The notes beneath the pieces were generated by a model. That model was not told where the DNA came from. It made no database searches and worked only from the letters and a program-made list of their open reading frames with translations. A DNA stretch of 64,000 nt. It comes from CAZKUR01 sp964556005 (lineage in GTDB: Bacteria; Bacteroidota; Ignavibacteria; Ignavibacteriales; Ignavibacteriaceae). Position numbers and translations under genes: made by a program. Every line of letters starts with the position of its first letter. The stretch's first letter is position 1. The stretch is taken from NCBI GenBank assembly GCA_964556005.1, contig CAZKUR010000001.1, forward strand, positions 36,882 through 100,881, written 5' to 3'. Shown here piece by piece: positions 8,100 to 16,659 of the stretch.

Positions 8100-9238
8100 T
8101 TGGCAGCTTTCCCGGAATAGATCATTTTTGCAATGAATTCCGGATCGGCGGCAATAATATCATCGGGAATTACCTGGCCGTTTGAAAGAAATATTACGGG
8201 ATAATTATAATTTGTTACAACATTTAGGAGGTTTCCGAACACTGCAGCTTCATCTATTTTTGTGAATATCAAAGAGTTGTAATTAAAGATGCCGAATTTT
8301 TCTACAGCATCTTGCAGCGTCCTCGTAGTGTGTGTCGAACTAAGAACTAAAAAAGTTTTGTCGACGTGAACTTTATCAAGAAATTTTTTTGTAGTTTCAA
8401 GATGCGTGCGATCTTTTTGACTTCTGCCTGCGGTATCGATAAAAATTAAATCTTTATCTTTAAATTTATTTACCAGGCCGGACATATCTTCCGGTTCATA
8501 AGCAACAAGCATTTCTATATTACTTATATCGGAAAATATTTTGAGCTGATCGATTGCACCAAGTCTATATGTATCGATAGAGATTAAACCAACCTTAATA
8601 TTATTTAATATTTTGGCAATAACCGCGAGCTTTGCAATGCATGTCGTCTTTCCTACCCCTGTAGGCCCAACAAGGCTAACAATTTGTGCTTTTTTACCTT
8701 TGAATAATTCGAAATTTCCTGTGGGAATCATTGACGAAATACTGGAAATTACATAACTGTCGAGGTTATCCGGCTTCAATAATTTATCATAACCTTTTAG
8801 CTGCTTTATTACATTTTTGATAATCGATTTATTAACTTCCCTGTAACTCAATACATCGGCTATTTCATCGAGTTCCGTATCTAAAGAAAAATTATCAGGC
8901 TTCTTAAGTAATTCTTCAATTCCCGATTCAAAATTTTTTGAAGGCCGGGAATATGAATTCATGTTTCTTTGCTTCGAATAAATTTTTTCTTTTAATAAGG
9001 CAAGTTCCTCTTCAAATTTGCGTTCTTCCGCAGGCTTATTTGAGAGGATTTCATGCCTGTTCGATTTTAAATTTATGTTATCGATTCCGGCAGTTATTTC
9101 AAACATTTTACGCTTGCCGGAACTATTATCGCCGACTATCATTCTCGAGCCGAGGATAATAGCTTCATCTCCGAGTTCGGATTTCATTTGAACGGTAGCA
9201 TCCTTTAATGTCGGAGCAACAAATTTTTTAATTTGCAT
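8096..9238 (-). CDS. flhF: Flagellar placement SRP-type GTPase FlhF
   Basis: FlhF is the third SRP-GTPase and sets where flagella are built. The 380-residue protein opens with MQIKKFVAPTLKDATVQMKS, the usual FlhF start, followed by a variable basic linker, the N domain (about residues 105-180) and the G domain with GPTGVGKTT at residues 191-199, DTYRLGAIDQL and the DTAGRS motif. TKIDEAAVFGNLLN gives the G4 region. It overlaps flhA by 11 bases and flhG by 4, so flhA-flhF-flhG form one unit. Confidence 0.95.
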   Translation of the reverse strand: MQIKKFVAPTLKDATVQMKSELGDEAIILGSRMIVGDNSSGKRKMFEITAGIDNINLKSNRHEILSNKPAEERKFEEELALLKEKIYSKQRNMNSYSRPSKNFESGIEELLKKPDNFSLDTELDEIADVLSYREVNKSIIKNVIKQLKGYDKLLKPDNLDSYVISSISSMIPTGNFELFKGKKAQIVSLVGPTGVGKTTCIAKLAVIAKILNNIKVGLISIDTYRLGAIDQLKIFSDISNIEMLVAYEPEDMSGLVNKFKDKDLIFIDTAGRSQKDRTHLETTKKFLDKVHVDKTFLVLSSTHTTRTLQDAVEKFGIFNYNSLIFTKIDEAAVFGNLLNVVTNYNYPVIFLSNGQVIPDDIIAADPEFIAKMIYSGKAAK

Positions 9239-11276
9239 AGTTTAGTTCCAGTTTATCGATGAATTCAACCTCAACCTGTGAAGGTAATTCAGAATAAGAT
9301 AAGACAGCCACATCAGGGAAGCTTGTATTTACTAGCCTGTAAAAATACAGCCGGATGGTTGCAGAAGTTACAAACACCGGCGGGAAACCCAGCTTTCTAA
9401 AATTATCCATTATTTTTTCTATCAGCATGTTAAGCTCTTTAAGTATCTTCGGATTAAGCCCAAGATTTAAATTCGGCTCTTTTTGGTTTTGAAGAGATTT
9501 TGTAATCATCCCTTCCAAATTTTGACCGATTGAGGCGCAGTGAATTATATTGTTTGAATCTTTGTAAAGATTTGCAATTGTGTAGCCAATCGAATGCCTG
9601 ACATATTCAGTTAAAACATCGATGTTTTTGGTTACTTTTGAATAATCAATCAGCGCTTCTAAAATTTGGACAAGATCTTTGACCGGGATTAATTCCCTCA
9701 ACAGGTTCTGTAAAACTTTTTGTATAGTACCGAGCGGAAGAATATCCGGACTGATGTCTTCAATGACTGCAGGATATTCTTTTTTCAGGTTTTCCAGCAA
9801 TTGTTTTACAGCCTGTCTTGTAAGTACTTTGTCGAAATTTTTCTTTAGTGTTTCCTGCAAGTGTGTTGAAAGAACCGATACGGCATCTACAACCGTGAAT
9901 TCCATCAGTTCCGCTTTTTCTTTTTCTTCGGCTGAAATCCAGTAAGACGGAAGATTGAATGCCGGATCGAATGTTGAAATTCCGCCTGGGTTCTCTGCAA
10001 TATTTCCCGGGTTCATAGCAAGGAACCTATCAGGATATATATCATAAGATGCTATTACGTTACCTTTAATTTTTATAATATACTCATTTGGATTTAACTG
10101 TAAATTATCGCGTACCCTGACAGGTGGAATTAATATTCCGTATTCAAGTGCAATAAATTTTCTTGTAGATGAAATCTTCTGGAATAAATTTCCGCCCTGT
10201 TTTTCATCGACAAGGGAAATTAAGCCGTATCCAATTTCTATTTCAATCGGATCGACTTGCAGATATTGTTCTACAGTTTCTTCTACCGGGGCGGCTTCAA
10301 CTTCAAGTTCTTCGGTTTGTTTTGCAGTTTTTAATTTTTTATTGCTTGCATATGAACCGGTTCCGAGAATAATTCCCAAAGAAATAAAAGGAATCGTCGG
10401 CATCCCCGGAACAAGAGCAAATAAGAAAATTGCAGCAGCTACCGATCCGAGTACTCTTGGATTAGACAGCAACTGTTTTTTCAACTGGATATCAAGCGAT
10501 GAACCGCTTGCGCTTCGTGTTACAACCAGGCCTGCGGCAGTAGCTATTAAAAGAGCAGGAATCTGCGATACTAATCCGTCACCGATTGTTAGTATAGTAT
10601 AATTTCTTAATGCATCGGAAAAGCTCATTCCTTTTTCAAGAACTCCAATAATGAAACCGCCGATAATGTTGATGGCATTTATAAGTAATCCTGCAATTGC
10701 ATCTCCTTTTACAAATTTACTTGCACCGTCCATCGCTCCGTAAAACTCGGCTTCCCTTGAAATTGAATCTCTTCTTTGTCTTGCTTCCTTTTCATTTATA
10801 AGGCCGGCATTTAAATCCGCATCGATTGCCATTTGCTTACCGGGCATTGCATCCAGTGTGAACCTTGCGGCAACTTCCGAAATTCTTCCCGAGCCTTTTA
10901 CAATCACTATAAATTGAATTATAACAAGGATTATGAATATTATAAAACCGACAACATAATTTCCGCTGACTACGAATGTTCCGAAACTTTGAATGATTTT
11001 TCCTGCATTCCCCTGAATAAGTATAAGTCTTGTTGAACTTATGTTTAATGAAAGTCTGAATAGAGTTAGAACAAGAAGCAGCCCTGGAAATATCGAGATA
11101 TCGAGAGGAGATTGAATGTAAAGAGAAACTATTAAAATTAATACCGCACAGCTAATATTTATGGCTAGGAAAAAATCCAGCAATCCCGGGCTTAGCGGGA
11201 TTAGCATCAATCCTAAAATAAATATAAGGCCTAATGCTAAAAATATATCTGTATTTTTTCCGAAACTTTTTATCAT
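9228..11276 (-). CDS. flhA: Flagellar export gate protein FlhA
   Basis: FlhA is the nonameric inner-membrane gate of the flagellar type III export apparatus. The 682-residue protein has about eight transmembrane helices in its first 320 residues. It contains the strongly conserved FHIPEP-family loop with RFTLDAMPGKQMAIDADLNA and GLINEKEARQRRD, and a cytoplasmic domain from about residue 330 including IELGYGLISLVD-like IEIGYGLISLVDEKQGG and the late SATIRLYFYRLV segment. It lies between flhB and flhF. Length and domain order are normal. Confidence 0.97.
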   Translation of the reverse strand: MIKSFGKNTDIFLALGLIFILGLMLIPLSPGLLDFFLAINISCAVLILIVSLYIQSPLDISIFPGLLLVLTLFRLSLNISSTRLILIQGNAGKIIQSFGTFVVSGNYVVGFIIFIILVIIQFIVIVKGSGRISEVAARFTLDAMPGKQMAIDADLNAGLINEKEARQRRDSISREAEFYGAMDGASKFVKGDAIAGLLINAINIIGGFIIGVLEKGMSFSDALRNYTILTIGDGLVSQIPALLIATAAGLVVTRSASGSSLDIQLKKQLLSNPRVLGSVAAAIFLFALVPGMPTIPFISLGIILGTGSYASNKKLKTAKQTEELEVEAAPVEETVEQYLQVDPIEIEIGYGLISLVDEKQGGNLFQKISSTRKFIALEYGILIPPVRVRDNLQLNPNEYIIKIKGNVIASYDIYPDRFLAMNPGNIAENPGGISTFDPAFNLPSYWISAEEKEKAELMEFTVVDAVSVLSTHLQETLKKNFDKVLTRQAVKQLLENLKKEYPAVIEDISPDILPLGTIQKVLQNLLRELIPVKDLVQILEALIDYSKVTKNIDVLTEYVRHSIGYTIANLYKDSNNIIHCASIGQNLEGMITKSLQNQKEPNLNLGLNPKILKELNMLIEKIMDNFRKLGFPPVFVTSATIRLYFYRLVNTSFPDVAVLSYSELPSQVEVEFIDKLELNYAN

Positions 11277-12359
11277 TTAAACGATAGATTTCTTTTTCTT
11301 ATTCTTAAGTTGATAAATATACGCCAATACTTGTGCCACAGCTTTAAACAATTTCTCAGGCACATAATCGCCAATGTCGCAATACTTATACAAAGCTCTT
11401 GCCAGTTCCCTGTCTTCGTAGAGCGGGATATTATTTTTTGCTGCCTCTTCTTTAATTTTTTGGGCTAAAGCATCAACTCCTTTAGCAACTACTTTTGGTG
11501 CAGAATCTTTTGTCATCTCATATTTTAAAGCAACCGCAAAGTGAGTGGGGTTTGTAATTACAACATCTGCTTTCGGAATATCGTGCATCATTCGGTTTTT
11601 CGACATCATTATTTGAATCCGCCTGATTCGCGATTTTACATGAGGATCACCTTCACTTTGTTTGTGTTCTTCCTTTATTTCTTCTTTCGTCATCATCATG
11701 TCTTTTTTAAACGAATGCTTTTGATAAACGAAATCGGCAGCAGCTAATACTGAATAAATAAGCGCTAATTTCCACGTTAAATTAAAAGTAGCCTCCATCA
11801 TGTATTTTACTATTTCTCCGACACTTAAAGTTACAAGCGAAGCAGTATCTATTATTGTGTTACTTAAAATGAGATAAACCGATAAGCTTACTATGATAAG
11901 CTTAACAAGCGACTTGATTAACTCTACTAAAGATTTCGACGAGAAAAGAACTTTTTTAATTCCGTTTATTACATTGAATTTTTCCATCTTCGGCATCAAA
12001 GCTTCAGGGCTTAGCTTGAAACCGACCTGTGCGAAACCTGCAATAATGCTTATAACGACTAACCCGAGGAAAAACGGAATAAATGCAAAAAAGACGCTCA
12101 AGCATATCTCTATCATAAATTGCTGAACCACCTGAACGTTTAATTGTAACGTATCAAGCGAACTAAAAATTTTTATGGTAAACGATGCAAAATGTTCAGA
12201 TATGTTATGTTGGCTAAAATAAAGCAGCATCAAGCCTGAACTGAAAACAAGCAGAGAATTGATTTCCATACTTTTGGCAACCTGCCCTTTTTTCCGTGCA
12301 TCGGATAATTTCTTTGGAGTTGGCTGCTCGGTCTTTTCTTGTTTGTCTACATCTGCCAT
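11277..12359 (-). CDS. flhB: Flagellar export switch protein FlhB
   Basis: FlhB changes export specificity from rod/hook to filament substrates after autocleavage. The 360-residue protein starts with the typical KTEQPTPKKLSDARKKGQVA, has four transmembrane helices between about residues 30 and 215, and carries the self-cleaving NPTH tetrapeptide near residues 269-272 in DVVITNPTHFAVALKYE. It directly follows fliR with a 2-base gap. The cleavage motif being intact fits partnership with the long FliK encoded at 19.5 kb. Confidence 0.97.
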   Translation of the reverse strand: MADVDKQEKTEQPTPKKLSDARKKGQVAKSMEINSLLVFSSGLMLLYFSQHNISEHFASFTIKIFSSLDTLQLNVQVVQQFMIEICLSVFFAFIPFFLGLVVISIIAGFAQVGFKLSPEALMPKMEKFNVINGIKKVLFSSKSLVELIKSLVKLIIVSLSVYLILSNTIIDTASLVTLSVGEIVKYMMEATFNLTWKLALIYSVLAAADFVYQKHSFKKDMMMTKEEIKEEHKQSEGDPHVKSRIRRIQIMMSKNRMMHDIPKADVVITNPTHFAVALKYEMTKDSAPKVVAKGVDALAQKIKEEAAKNNIPLYEDRELARALYKYCDIGDYVPEKLFKAVAQVLAYIYQLKNKKKKSIV

Positions 12360-12361
12360 AA

Positions 12362-13138
12362 TTACATGCTAAAAGCTTTTAAAAGTTCGGTAAGGCTTCC
12401 TTCAAATGACTGTAATAAATTTCTTATAACCATAATCATTATAGGTGTCGTCGAAACAAGCAGCATAAACCCGATTGCGAGCGTTAACGGCTGGACCATA
12501 AAAAACACCTGAATTTGAGGGATTACCCTGGCAATAATTCCTTCCGCAATGTTTATTAAAAAAAATGAGATGAGAATCGGCGATGCGATTTTAACTGCAA
12601 TTATAAATACTGCAGCCGAATATTTTATCAATAACTGGTAAACGGATTCATTGATTACAAATTTTCCGAGAGGAATAATTTTAAATGAATAAGCCAATCC
12701 CCTAATTAAAAATTGTGGCCCGTCAATGACAATAAATACCATTAGCGCACCCAGTATAAGTGCCTGGCCGATTACATTTGTCTGTGAACTATCGAGCGGA
12801 TTTAAAACCTGGGATATATTAAGTTCCATATTAAAGCCGATTAAATCCCCGGCAAAATTAATTCCATAAAAAACCAGGTTAAGGCTGTACCCGATAATCA
12901 ACCCGGTTATAACTTCTTTAACCGCATTTGTTGATAACCACCATAATGAAACTTCAACATGCGGAGGTGAGCTTTGCTGAACAAAAAACAAAATATAAGC
13001 AGTTATAAAAGCAAAAAATATTTTAACAAGAATTGGAATCGAAGCATGGTTGAAAAAAGGAGCTGATAAAAAAGCGGAGAGAATCCTAAAAAAAATTAAA
13101 AGAACAATAATAAAATCTATAATAAAAACATTATTCAT
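12362..13138 (-). CDS. fliR: Flagellar export apparatus protein FliR
   Basis: FliR is an integral membrane component of the export gate, packed with FliP and FliQ. The 258-residue protein has about six hydrophobic helices, with family-typical segments RILSAFLSAPFFNHASIPIL near the start and GEGxxxx-like EVITGLIIGYSLNLVFYGIN in the middle. It overlaps fliQ by 4 bases and lies 2 bases before flhB, the conserved P-Q-R-B order. Confidence 0.94.
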   Translation of the reverse strand: MNNVFIIDFIIVLLIFFRILSAFLSAPFFNHASIPILVKIFFAFITAYILFFVQQSSPPHVEVSLWWLSTNAVKEVITGLIIGYSLNLVFYGINFAGDLIGFNMELNISQVLNPLDSSQTNVIGQALILGALMVFIVIDGPQFLIRGLAYSFKIIPLGKFVINESVYQLLIKYSAAVFIIAVKIASPILISFFLINIAEGIIARVIPQIQVFFMVQPLTLAIGFMLLVSTTPIMIMVIRNLLQSFEGSLTELLKAFSM

Positions 13139-13404
13139 TTAAGCAAGCCGATAAACATAGTCATGAGCTTATTCGTAAATGTAATTAATTTATCCATCAT
13201 CCAGGGAAGCATGAATATAATTCCCACTGCTGTTGCTATAATTTTCGGTACGAAAGTCAGCGTCATTTCCTGGATGGAAGTAGCCGCCTGGAATATTGAA
13301 ATTATAATTCCAACTACTAATGAGATCCCCATTATCGGCAGTAGTATAAGAAAAGCAGTATAAAATGCATCTTTAAGAACTTCTATAACAATTTGTTCAG
13401 TCAT
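13135..13404 (-). CDS. fliQ: Flagellar export apparatus protein FliQ
   Basis: An 89-residue protein with two transmembrane helices (about residues 14-38 and 50-75), of standard FliQ length, containing the conserved SIFQAATSIQEMTLTFVPKI loop between them. It is a helical-hairpin subunit of the FliPQR export gate. It begins immediately after the fliP stop and overlaps fliR by 4 bases. Confidence 0.95.
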   Translation of the reverse strand: MTEQIVIEVLKDAFYTAFLILLPIMGISLVVGIIISIFQAATSIQEMTLTFVPKIIATAVGIIFMLPWMMDKLITFTNKLMTMFIGLLK

Positions 13405-14163
13405 CTAAGCAAAACTCCTTATTAATGATCCTACAATTAAATGCCACCCGTCGACGAGAACGAACAGCAGAATTTTAAATGGCAGTGAAACAAGCATCGG
13501 CGGAACCATCATCATACCCATAGACATAAGAATACTCGACACAATCATGTCTATCATCAGGAACGGAATGAATAAAAAGAACCCGATTATAAAACCTGCT
13601 CTCAATTCGCTTAATGCAAATGCAGGCACTAGAATGTATGTCGGAAGTTCTGTTTTATCATTCGGTCTTTGTAAATTCGCTAATTGAATGAAGAGTTCAA
13701 GGTCTTCATCCCTTACATTCTTAAACATGAACGCTCTAATCGGTTCTATCCCCTTATCGTAAGCTTCCTGCACTTTTATTTTTCCGTCCATCAACGGCTT
13801 TAAAGCAACATCGTTAACCTTGCCCCAAGTTGGAGCCATAATAAAAAATGTAATAAATAAAGCGATGCCTGAAAGCAATTGACTCGGCGGCATGCTCTCT
13901 GTCCCAAGTGCGCTTTTTAGAAAATGAAAGACTATGATTATTCTCAGGTATGATGTCGTCATTATTAACAATGACGGTGCTAAAGCCAGTACCGTCATCA
14001 GCAACAAAATTTGAAGAGTAACTGATATATCCTGCGAATTATTCGAGGCGCCGAGGCTTATCCCGATTTTCGGGAGCGGAACTGTCGGGTTTGATTGCGC
14101 AAAGGCTAAACCGGAAAAGATAATAATGAATAAAATAAAATTTAGGGTAAATAACTTTTTCAT
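13405..14163 (-). CDS. fliP: Flagellar export apparatus protein FliP
   Basis: FliP forms the core pentamer of the export gate. The 252-residue protein has a cleavable N-terminal signal (about residues 1-22, ending FAQ), then four transmembrane helices. Family blocks visible are LLIMTTSYLRIIIVFHFLKS, PPSQLLSGIALFITFFIMAP and LPFKILLFVLVDGWHLIVGS. The stop codon is TAG, showing that amber is a normal terminator in this genome. It overlaps fliO by 4 bases. Confidence 0.97.
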   Translation of the reverse strand: MKKLFTLNFILFIIIFSGLAFAQSNPTVPLPKIGISLGASNNSQDISVTLQILLLMTVLALAPSLLIMTTSYLRIIIVFHFLKSALGTESMPPSQLLSGIALFITFFIMAPTWGKVNDVALKPLMDGKIKVQEAYDKGIEPIRAFMFKNVRDEDLELFIQLANLQRPNDKTELPTYILVPAFALSELRAGFIIGFFLFIPFLMIDMIVSSILMSMGMMMVPPMLVSLPFKILLFVLVDGWHLIVGSLIRSFA

Positions 14164-14504
14164 TTAAGGTTCAGGTTCTTCTTAAGTAGTTGCACAAAAT
14201 TTTGTCCGACCGATGAATTATTATGGACTTCCGGTACCGGCGGAGTATCATCATCAAATTCTTTAAGCATATTTATCGAATGTTCGCTTACACCGAGAAC
14301 TAAAAGTTTATCCTTAATTTTTACAACCGTTATAAATTTCTTAGGCATTATCATCTTGGTGCTAACAACGCTACATTTCACTAAGTTGTTTTCTTTTTTC
14401 CCCATCTTAAAGCCTGACTTTTTTACATAATAAAGTAATGCGTAAAGCAGGAATACGAGTAAGAGAATCGGCAAAAGAGCTTTAATAATATCGAAGAATG
14501 ACAT
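14160..14504 (-). CDS. fliO: Flagellar export scaffold protein FliO
   Basis: The 114-residue protein has one transmembrane helix (about residues 8-27), then a small soluble domain containing the motif KLLVLGVSEHSINMLKEFDD, typical of the FliO/FliZ-type family. FliO helps FliP oligomers assemble. It sits between fliN and fliP with a 2-base gap and a 4-base overlap, exactly where fliO is expected; the low overall conservation of the family limits certainty beyond context and the C-terminal motif. Confidence 0.88.
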   Translation of the reverse strand: MSFFDIIKALLPILLLVFLLYALLYYVKKSGFKMGKKENNLVKCSVVSTKMIMPKKFITVVKIKDKLLVLGVSEHSINMLKEFDDDTPPVPEVHNNSSVGQNFVQLLKKNLNLK

Positions 14505-14506
14505 TA

Positions 14507-14920
14507 TTAAATTCCTTTTAGTCGGTTTTGGACTTCATTCAAATTTGTTATTCTTATACCGAAATGTTTATCAATAACTACAACTTCTCCTTCGGCAATT
14601 TTTCGGTTATTCACATATACGTCGACCGGTTCGCTTGCCATCTTTTCAAGTTCGATTACATAACCTCTTTCAAGTTCAAGTATTTCCTTTATCATCATCT
14701 GTGTACGTCCCAATTCAATGTAAACATTCATCTGAAGATCTTTGAGGAATTCAAATTTTTTCGGCGAAAATTCTTTATTAGAATGCTGTTCGTCGAAGTC
14801 ATCGAAGTCCGCAATATTAACTTTCTGCTTGCTGGTATCTGCTGCTGTCTTAGCAGCTTCGCTGCCCTGTTCTGAAGTTTCGACACTGGGAGTTTTTTCT
14901 ATTGTTTTATTTTCTTCCAT
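14507..14920 (-). CDS. fliN: Flagellar motor switch protein FliN
   Basis: FliN forms the lower part of the C ring. The 137-residue product has a polar N-terminal extension (about residues 1-55, Glu/Thr/Lys-rich) and a C-terminal SpoA domain with LKDLQMNVYIELGRTQMMIK, then PVDVYVNNRKIAEGEVVVID and FGIRITNLNEVQNRLKG. It is clearly FliN and not FliY, since no CheC-like phosphatase domain is fused. It follows fliM with a 6-base gap. Confidence 0.96.
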   Translation of the reverse strand: MEENKTIEKTPSVETSEQGSEAAKTAADTSKQKVNIADFDDFDEQHSNKEFSPKKFEFLKDLQMNVYIELGRTQMMIKEILELERGYVIELEKMASEPVDVYVNNRKIAEGEVVVIDKHFGIRITNLNEVQNRLKGI

Positions 14921-14926
14921 TGATGT

Positions 14927-15916
14927 TTACCTTATTAAATTATCTTCGGAATTTATTTCATTTATAATTTTAACAGCTTTATTTTTATTTACTTTCCCCA
15001 CTTTACCCATGAACATCGGTTTACTGCCTACTTTTATTATTTGAGGATCGTTGACTTTGTTTTCAAGTTTCAGGATATCGCCGATTTCCAATTCTATCAT
15101 TTCATTGACCGATATTTTAGTCCTGCCGAATTCCACAATTACCGGAACAAGTGTATTGTAGAGTTGATTCTTTAATATTTCTTCCGCGGTTGTTCCGTTA
15201 TACTTAACAGGTCGGATAGATGAAAAGCTCTGTGAAGATAATTTCGAGATGATAGAATCAAATGCATAAGTAGAAAAACAAAGGTTCATTAAATAAGTAT
15301 TTTCCCCTATTATAATTTCAAATGAAATTAGAAGTACTGATTCGCTTTGTGAAGTTATTTGAGCAAAATCAATATCTGATTCGAACCTTTCTACCTGGAA
15401 ATCGAAATTGGAAATTATCTGCCATCCTTTTTTAAGATCAATCATCACACGTTCGACAATAGAGCTCAAGACTTTTTGTTCGATAGGTGTAATCACTTTT
15501 GTCTGTTTTGTCCCTGTTCCGTTGCCACCGAGTAAACGGTCAACCAGTGTTAATGCAAAATCGTTGCTGAATTCTAAAATCCCCTTTACATCATAATTTT
15601 CTATTCCGAAAATAAATAAGCAAGCGGGATTCGAAACCGACAGCAAATATTCTGAATAATAAATTTGATCTATTGATGTTACATTTATGCTTACAATGGA
15701 TTGCAGTTTGGAAACTAAAAATGAGGCAAAGCTTTCGGCAAAGCTTTCATGAAGATTCCTTAAAGTTCTAAGCTGAATTTTTGAAATTCTGTTTGGCAGC
15801 CGAAAGTCAAAAGGAGTCACCTCATATTCGGGAGTAGATACGTTCTCTTCCGCTTCACCTGTACTGACTTTATTTAAAAGCTGATCTATTTCTTGTTGGT
15901 TTAATAATTCTGCCAT
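14927..15916 (-). CDS. fliM: Flagellar motor switch protein FliM
   Basis: FliM is the C-ring protein that binds phosphorylated CheY. The 329-residue protein begins with the CheY-docking peptide LLNQQEIDQLLNKV (residues 4-17), followed by the CheC-like middle domain opening with FDFRLPNRISKIQLRTLRNL and a C-terminal SpoA domain starting near residue 250 (LVPVIVEFGRTKISVNEMIE). Length is standard. The gene starts right after fliL (1-base gap). Confidence 0.97.
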   Translation of the reverse strand: MAELLNQQEIDQLLNKVSTGEAEENVSTPEYEVTPFDFRLPNRISKIQLRTLRNLHESFAESFASFLVSKLQSIVSINVTSIDQIYYSEYLLSVSNPACLFIFGIENYDVKGILEFSNDFALTLVDRLLGGNGTGTKQTKVITPIEQKVLSSIVERVMIDLKKGWQIISNFDFQVERFESDIDFAQITSQSESVLLISFEIIIGENTYLMNLCFSTYAFDSIISKLSSQSFSSIRPVKYNGTTAEEILKNQLYNTLVPVIVEFGRTKISVNEMIELEIGDILKLENKVNDPQIIKVGSKPMFMGKVGKVNKNKAVKIINEINSEDNLIR

Positions 15917-15917
15917 T

Positions 15918-16487
15918 TTATTGAATTATATATTTACTTAAATAGACTGTGTTCAACTGGATATCCGGCATCAGCCGTTTCACTCGATCCATCAAGTCAA
16001 CTTTAATGGTATCCTTGTAAGGCAAAGCACTCAATTGAGGCAGCGTCATTCCAGACAGCACCGAAATAATCGCATCCTTAACCATCACTTCTTTGTTTTT
16101 TAATTCAGTTTTGTTTTCTTCATTTCCCAAATCAAACCCAACTGAAACCAATAGCAATCTCTTCCCGTCAGTCCCTTCGGGATTGACAATAACATCATCG
16201 ATAGTAAAAATATATTTTCCCAAATCTGAAGTCTGAGAATTTTGGACGCTGTCTGTCGATGTCGTAATTGATGCGGTATTCTGGCCACCCTTTTTCATCC
16301 CGTCAACCTTCATCATCAATACATTAGCAGTAACAAAGTAAATGACCAAAACTTCGACAACAAAAGCAGGCAAACCGATCGTCAAAATCTTTGATTTAAA
16401 GGAGGATGATTTCTTCTCTTTTTTAACTACTTCAGCCGGGATTTCTTCCTTCCCCTCTTTCGGGGTATTTTTTTCTTTTTCTTCCAT
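15918..16487 (-). CDS. fliL: Flagellar basal-body-associated protein FliL
   Basis: FliL is a single-pass inner-membrane protein that surrounds stator units. From the ATG at 16487 it has 189 residues: a charged cytosolic head, one transmembrane helix (about residues 35-56) and a periplasmic stomatin-like domain ending LNTVYLSKYIIQ. I chose this ATG because a GGGAC ribosome-binding-like element lies just upstream and a cytosolic head of about 35 residues fits the family; the frame could open at a TTG at 16544 but that would add an odd extension. It is the first gene after the flgE terminator, so it probably starts a new transcript covering fliL to flhG. Confidence 0.9.
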   Translation of the reverse strand: MEEKEKNTPKEGKEEIPAEVVKKEKKSSSFKSKILTIGLPAFVVEVLVIYFVTANVLMMKVDGMKKGGQNTASITTSTDSVQNSQTSDLGKYIFTIDDVIVNPEGTDGKRLLLVSVGFDLGNEENKTELKNKEVMVKDAIISVLSGMTLPQLSALPYKDTIKVDLMDRVKRLMPDIQLNTVYLSKYIIQ

Positions 16488-16613
16488 AAGTGTCCCGAAT
16501 ATCTCAACTGATATGCCATTTACCGGAATTGAAATTTCAATCAAATCAAAACGATCCGGATTAAAAAGTGGCTATATTTGGACATCTGGTTGTGGTTGGA
16601 TTTTAAATAAAAA

Positions 16614-16637
16614 AAGGAGCACCGTTTGGTACTCCTT
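16614..16637 (-). terminator. Rho-independent terminator after flgE
   Basis: Read on the minus strand, AAGGAG-TACC pairs with GGT-CTCCTT around a 4-base loop, ten base pairs with one mismatch, followed directly by a run of about seven T. It lies 23 bases past the flgE stop and separates the flgB-flgE transcript from the fliL-flhG transcript. Confidence 0.85.
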
Positions 16638-16659
16638 GTTTTCAGATAGGTATTGCTGA

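Noticed and set aside
16503..16518. TGGCAT-N5-TTGAG before fliL as a sigma-54 promoter
   Set aside because: The predicted start of transcription would fall only about 6 bases before the fliL start and inside the ribosome-binding site, and the -12 GC is missing.
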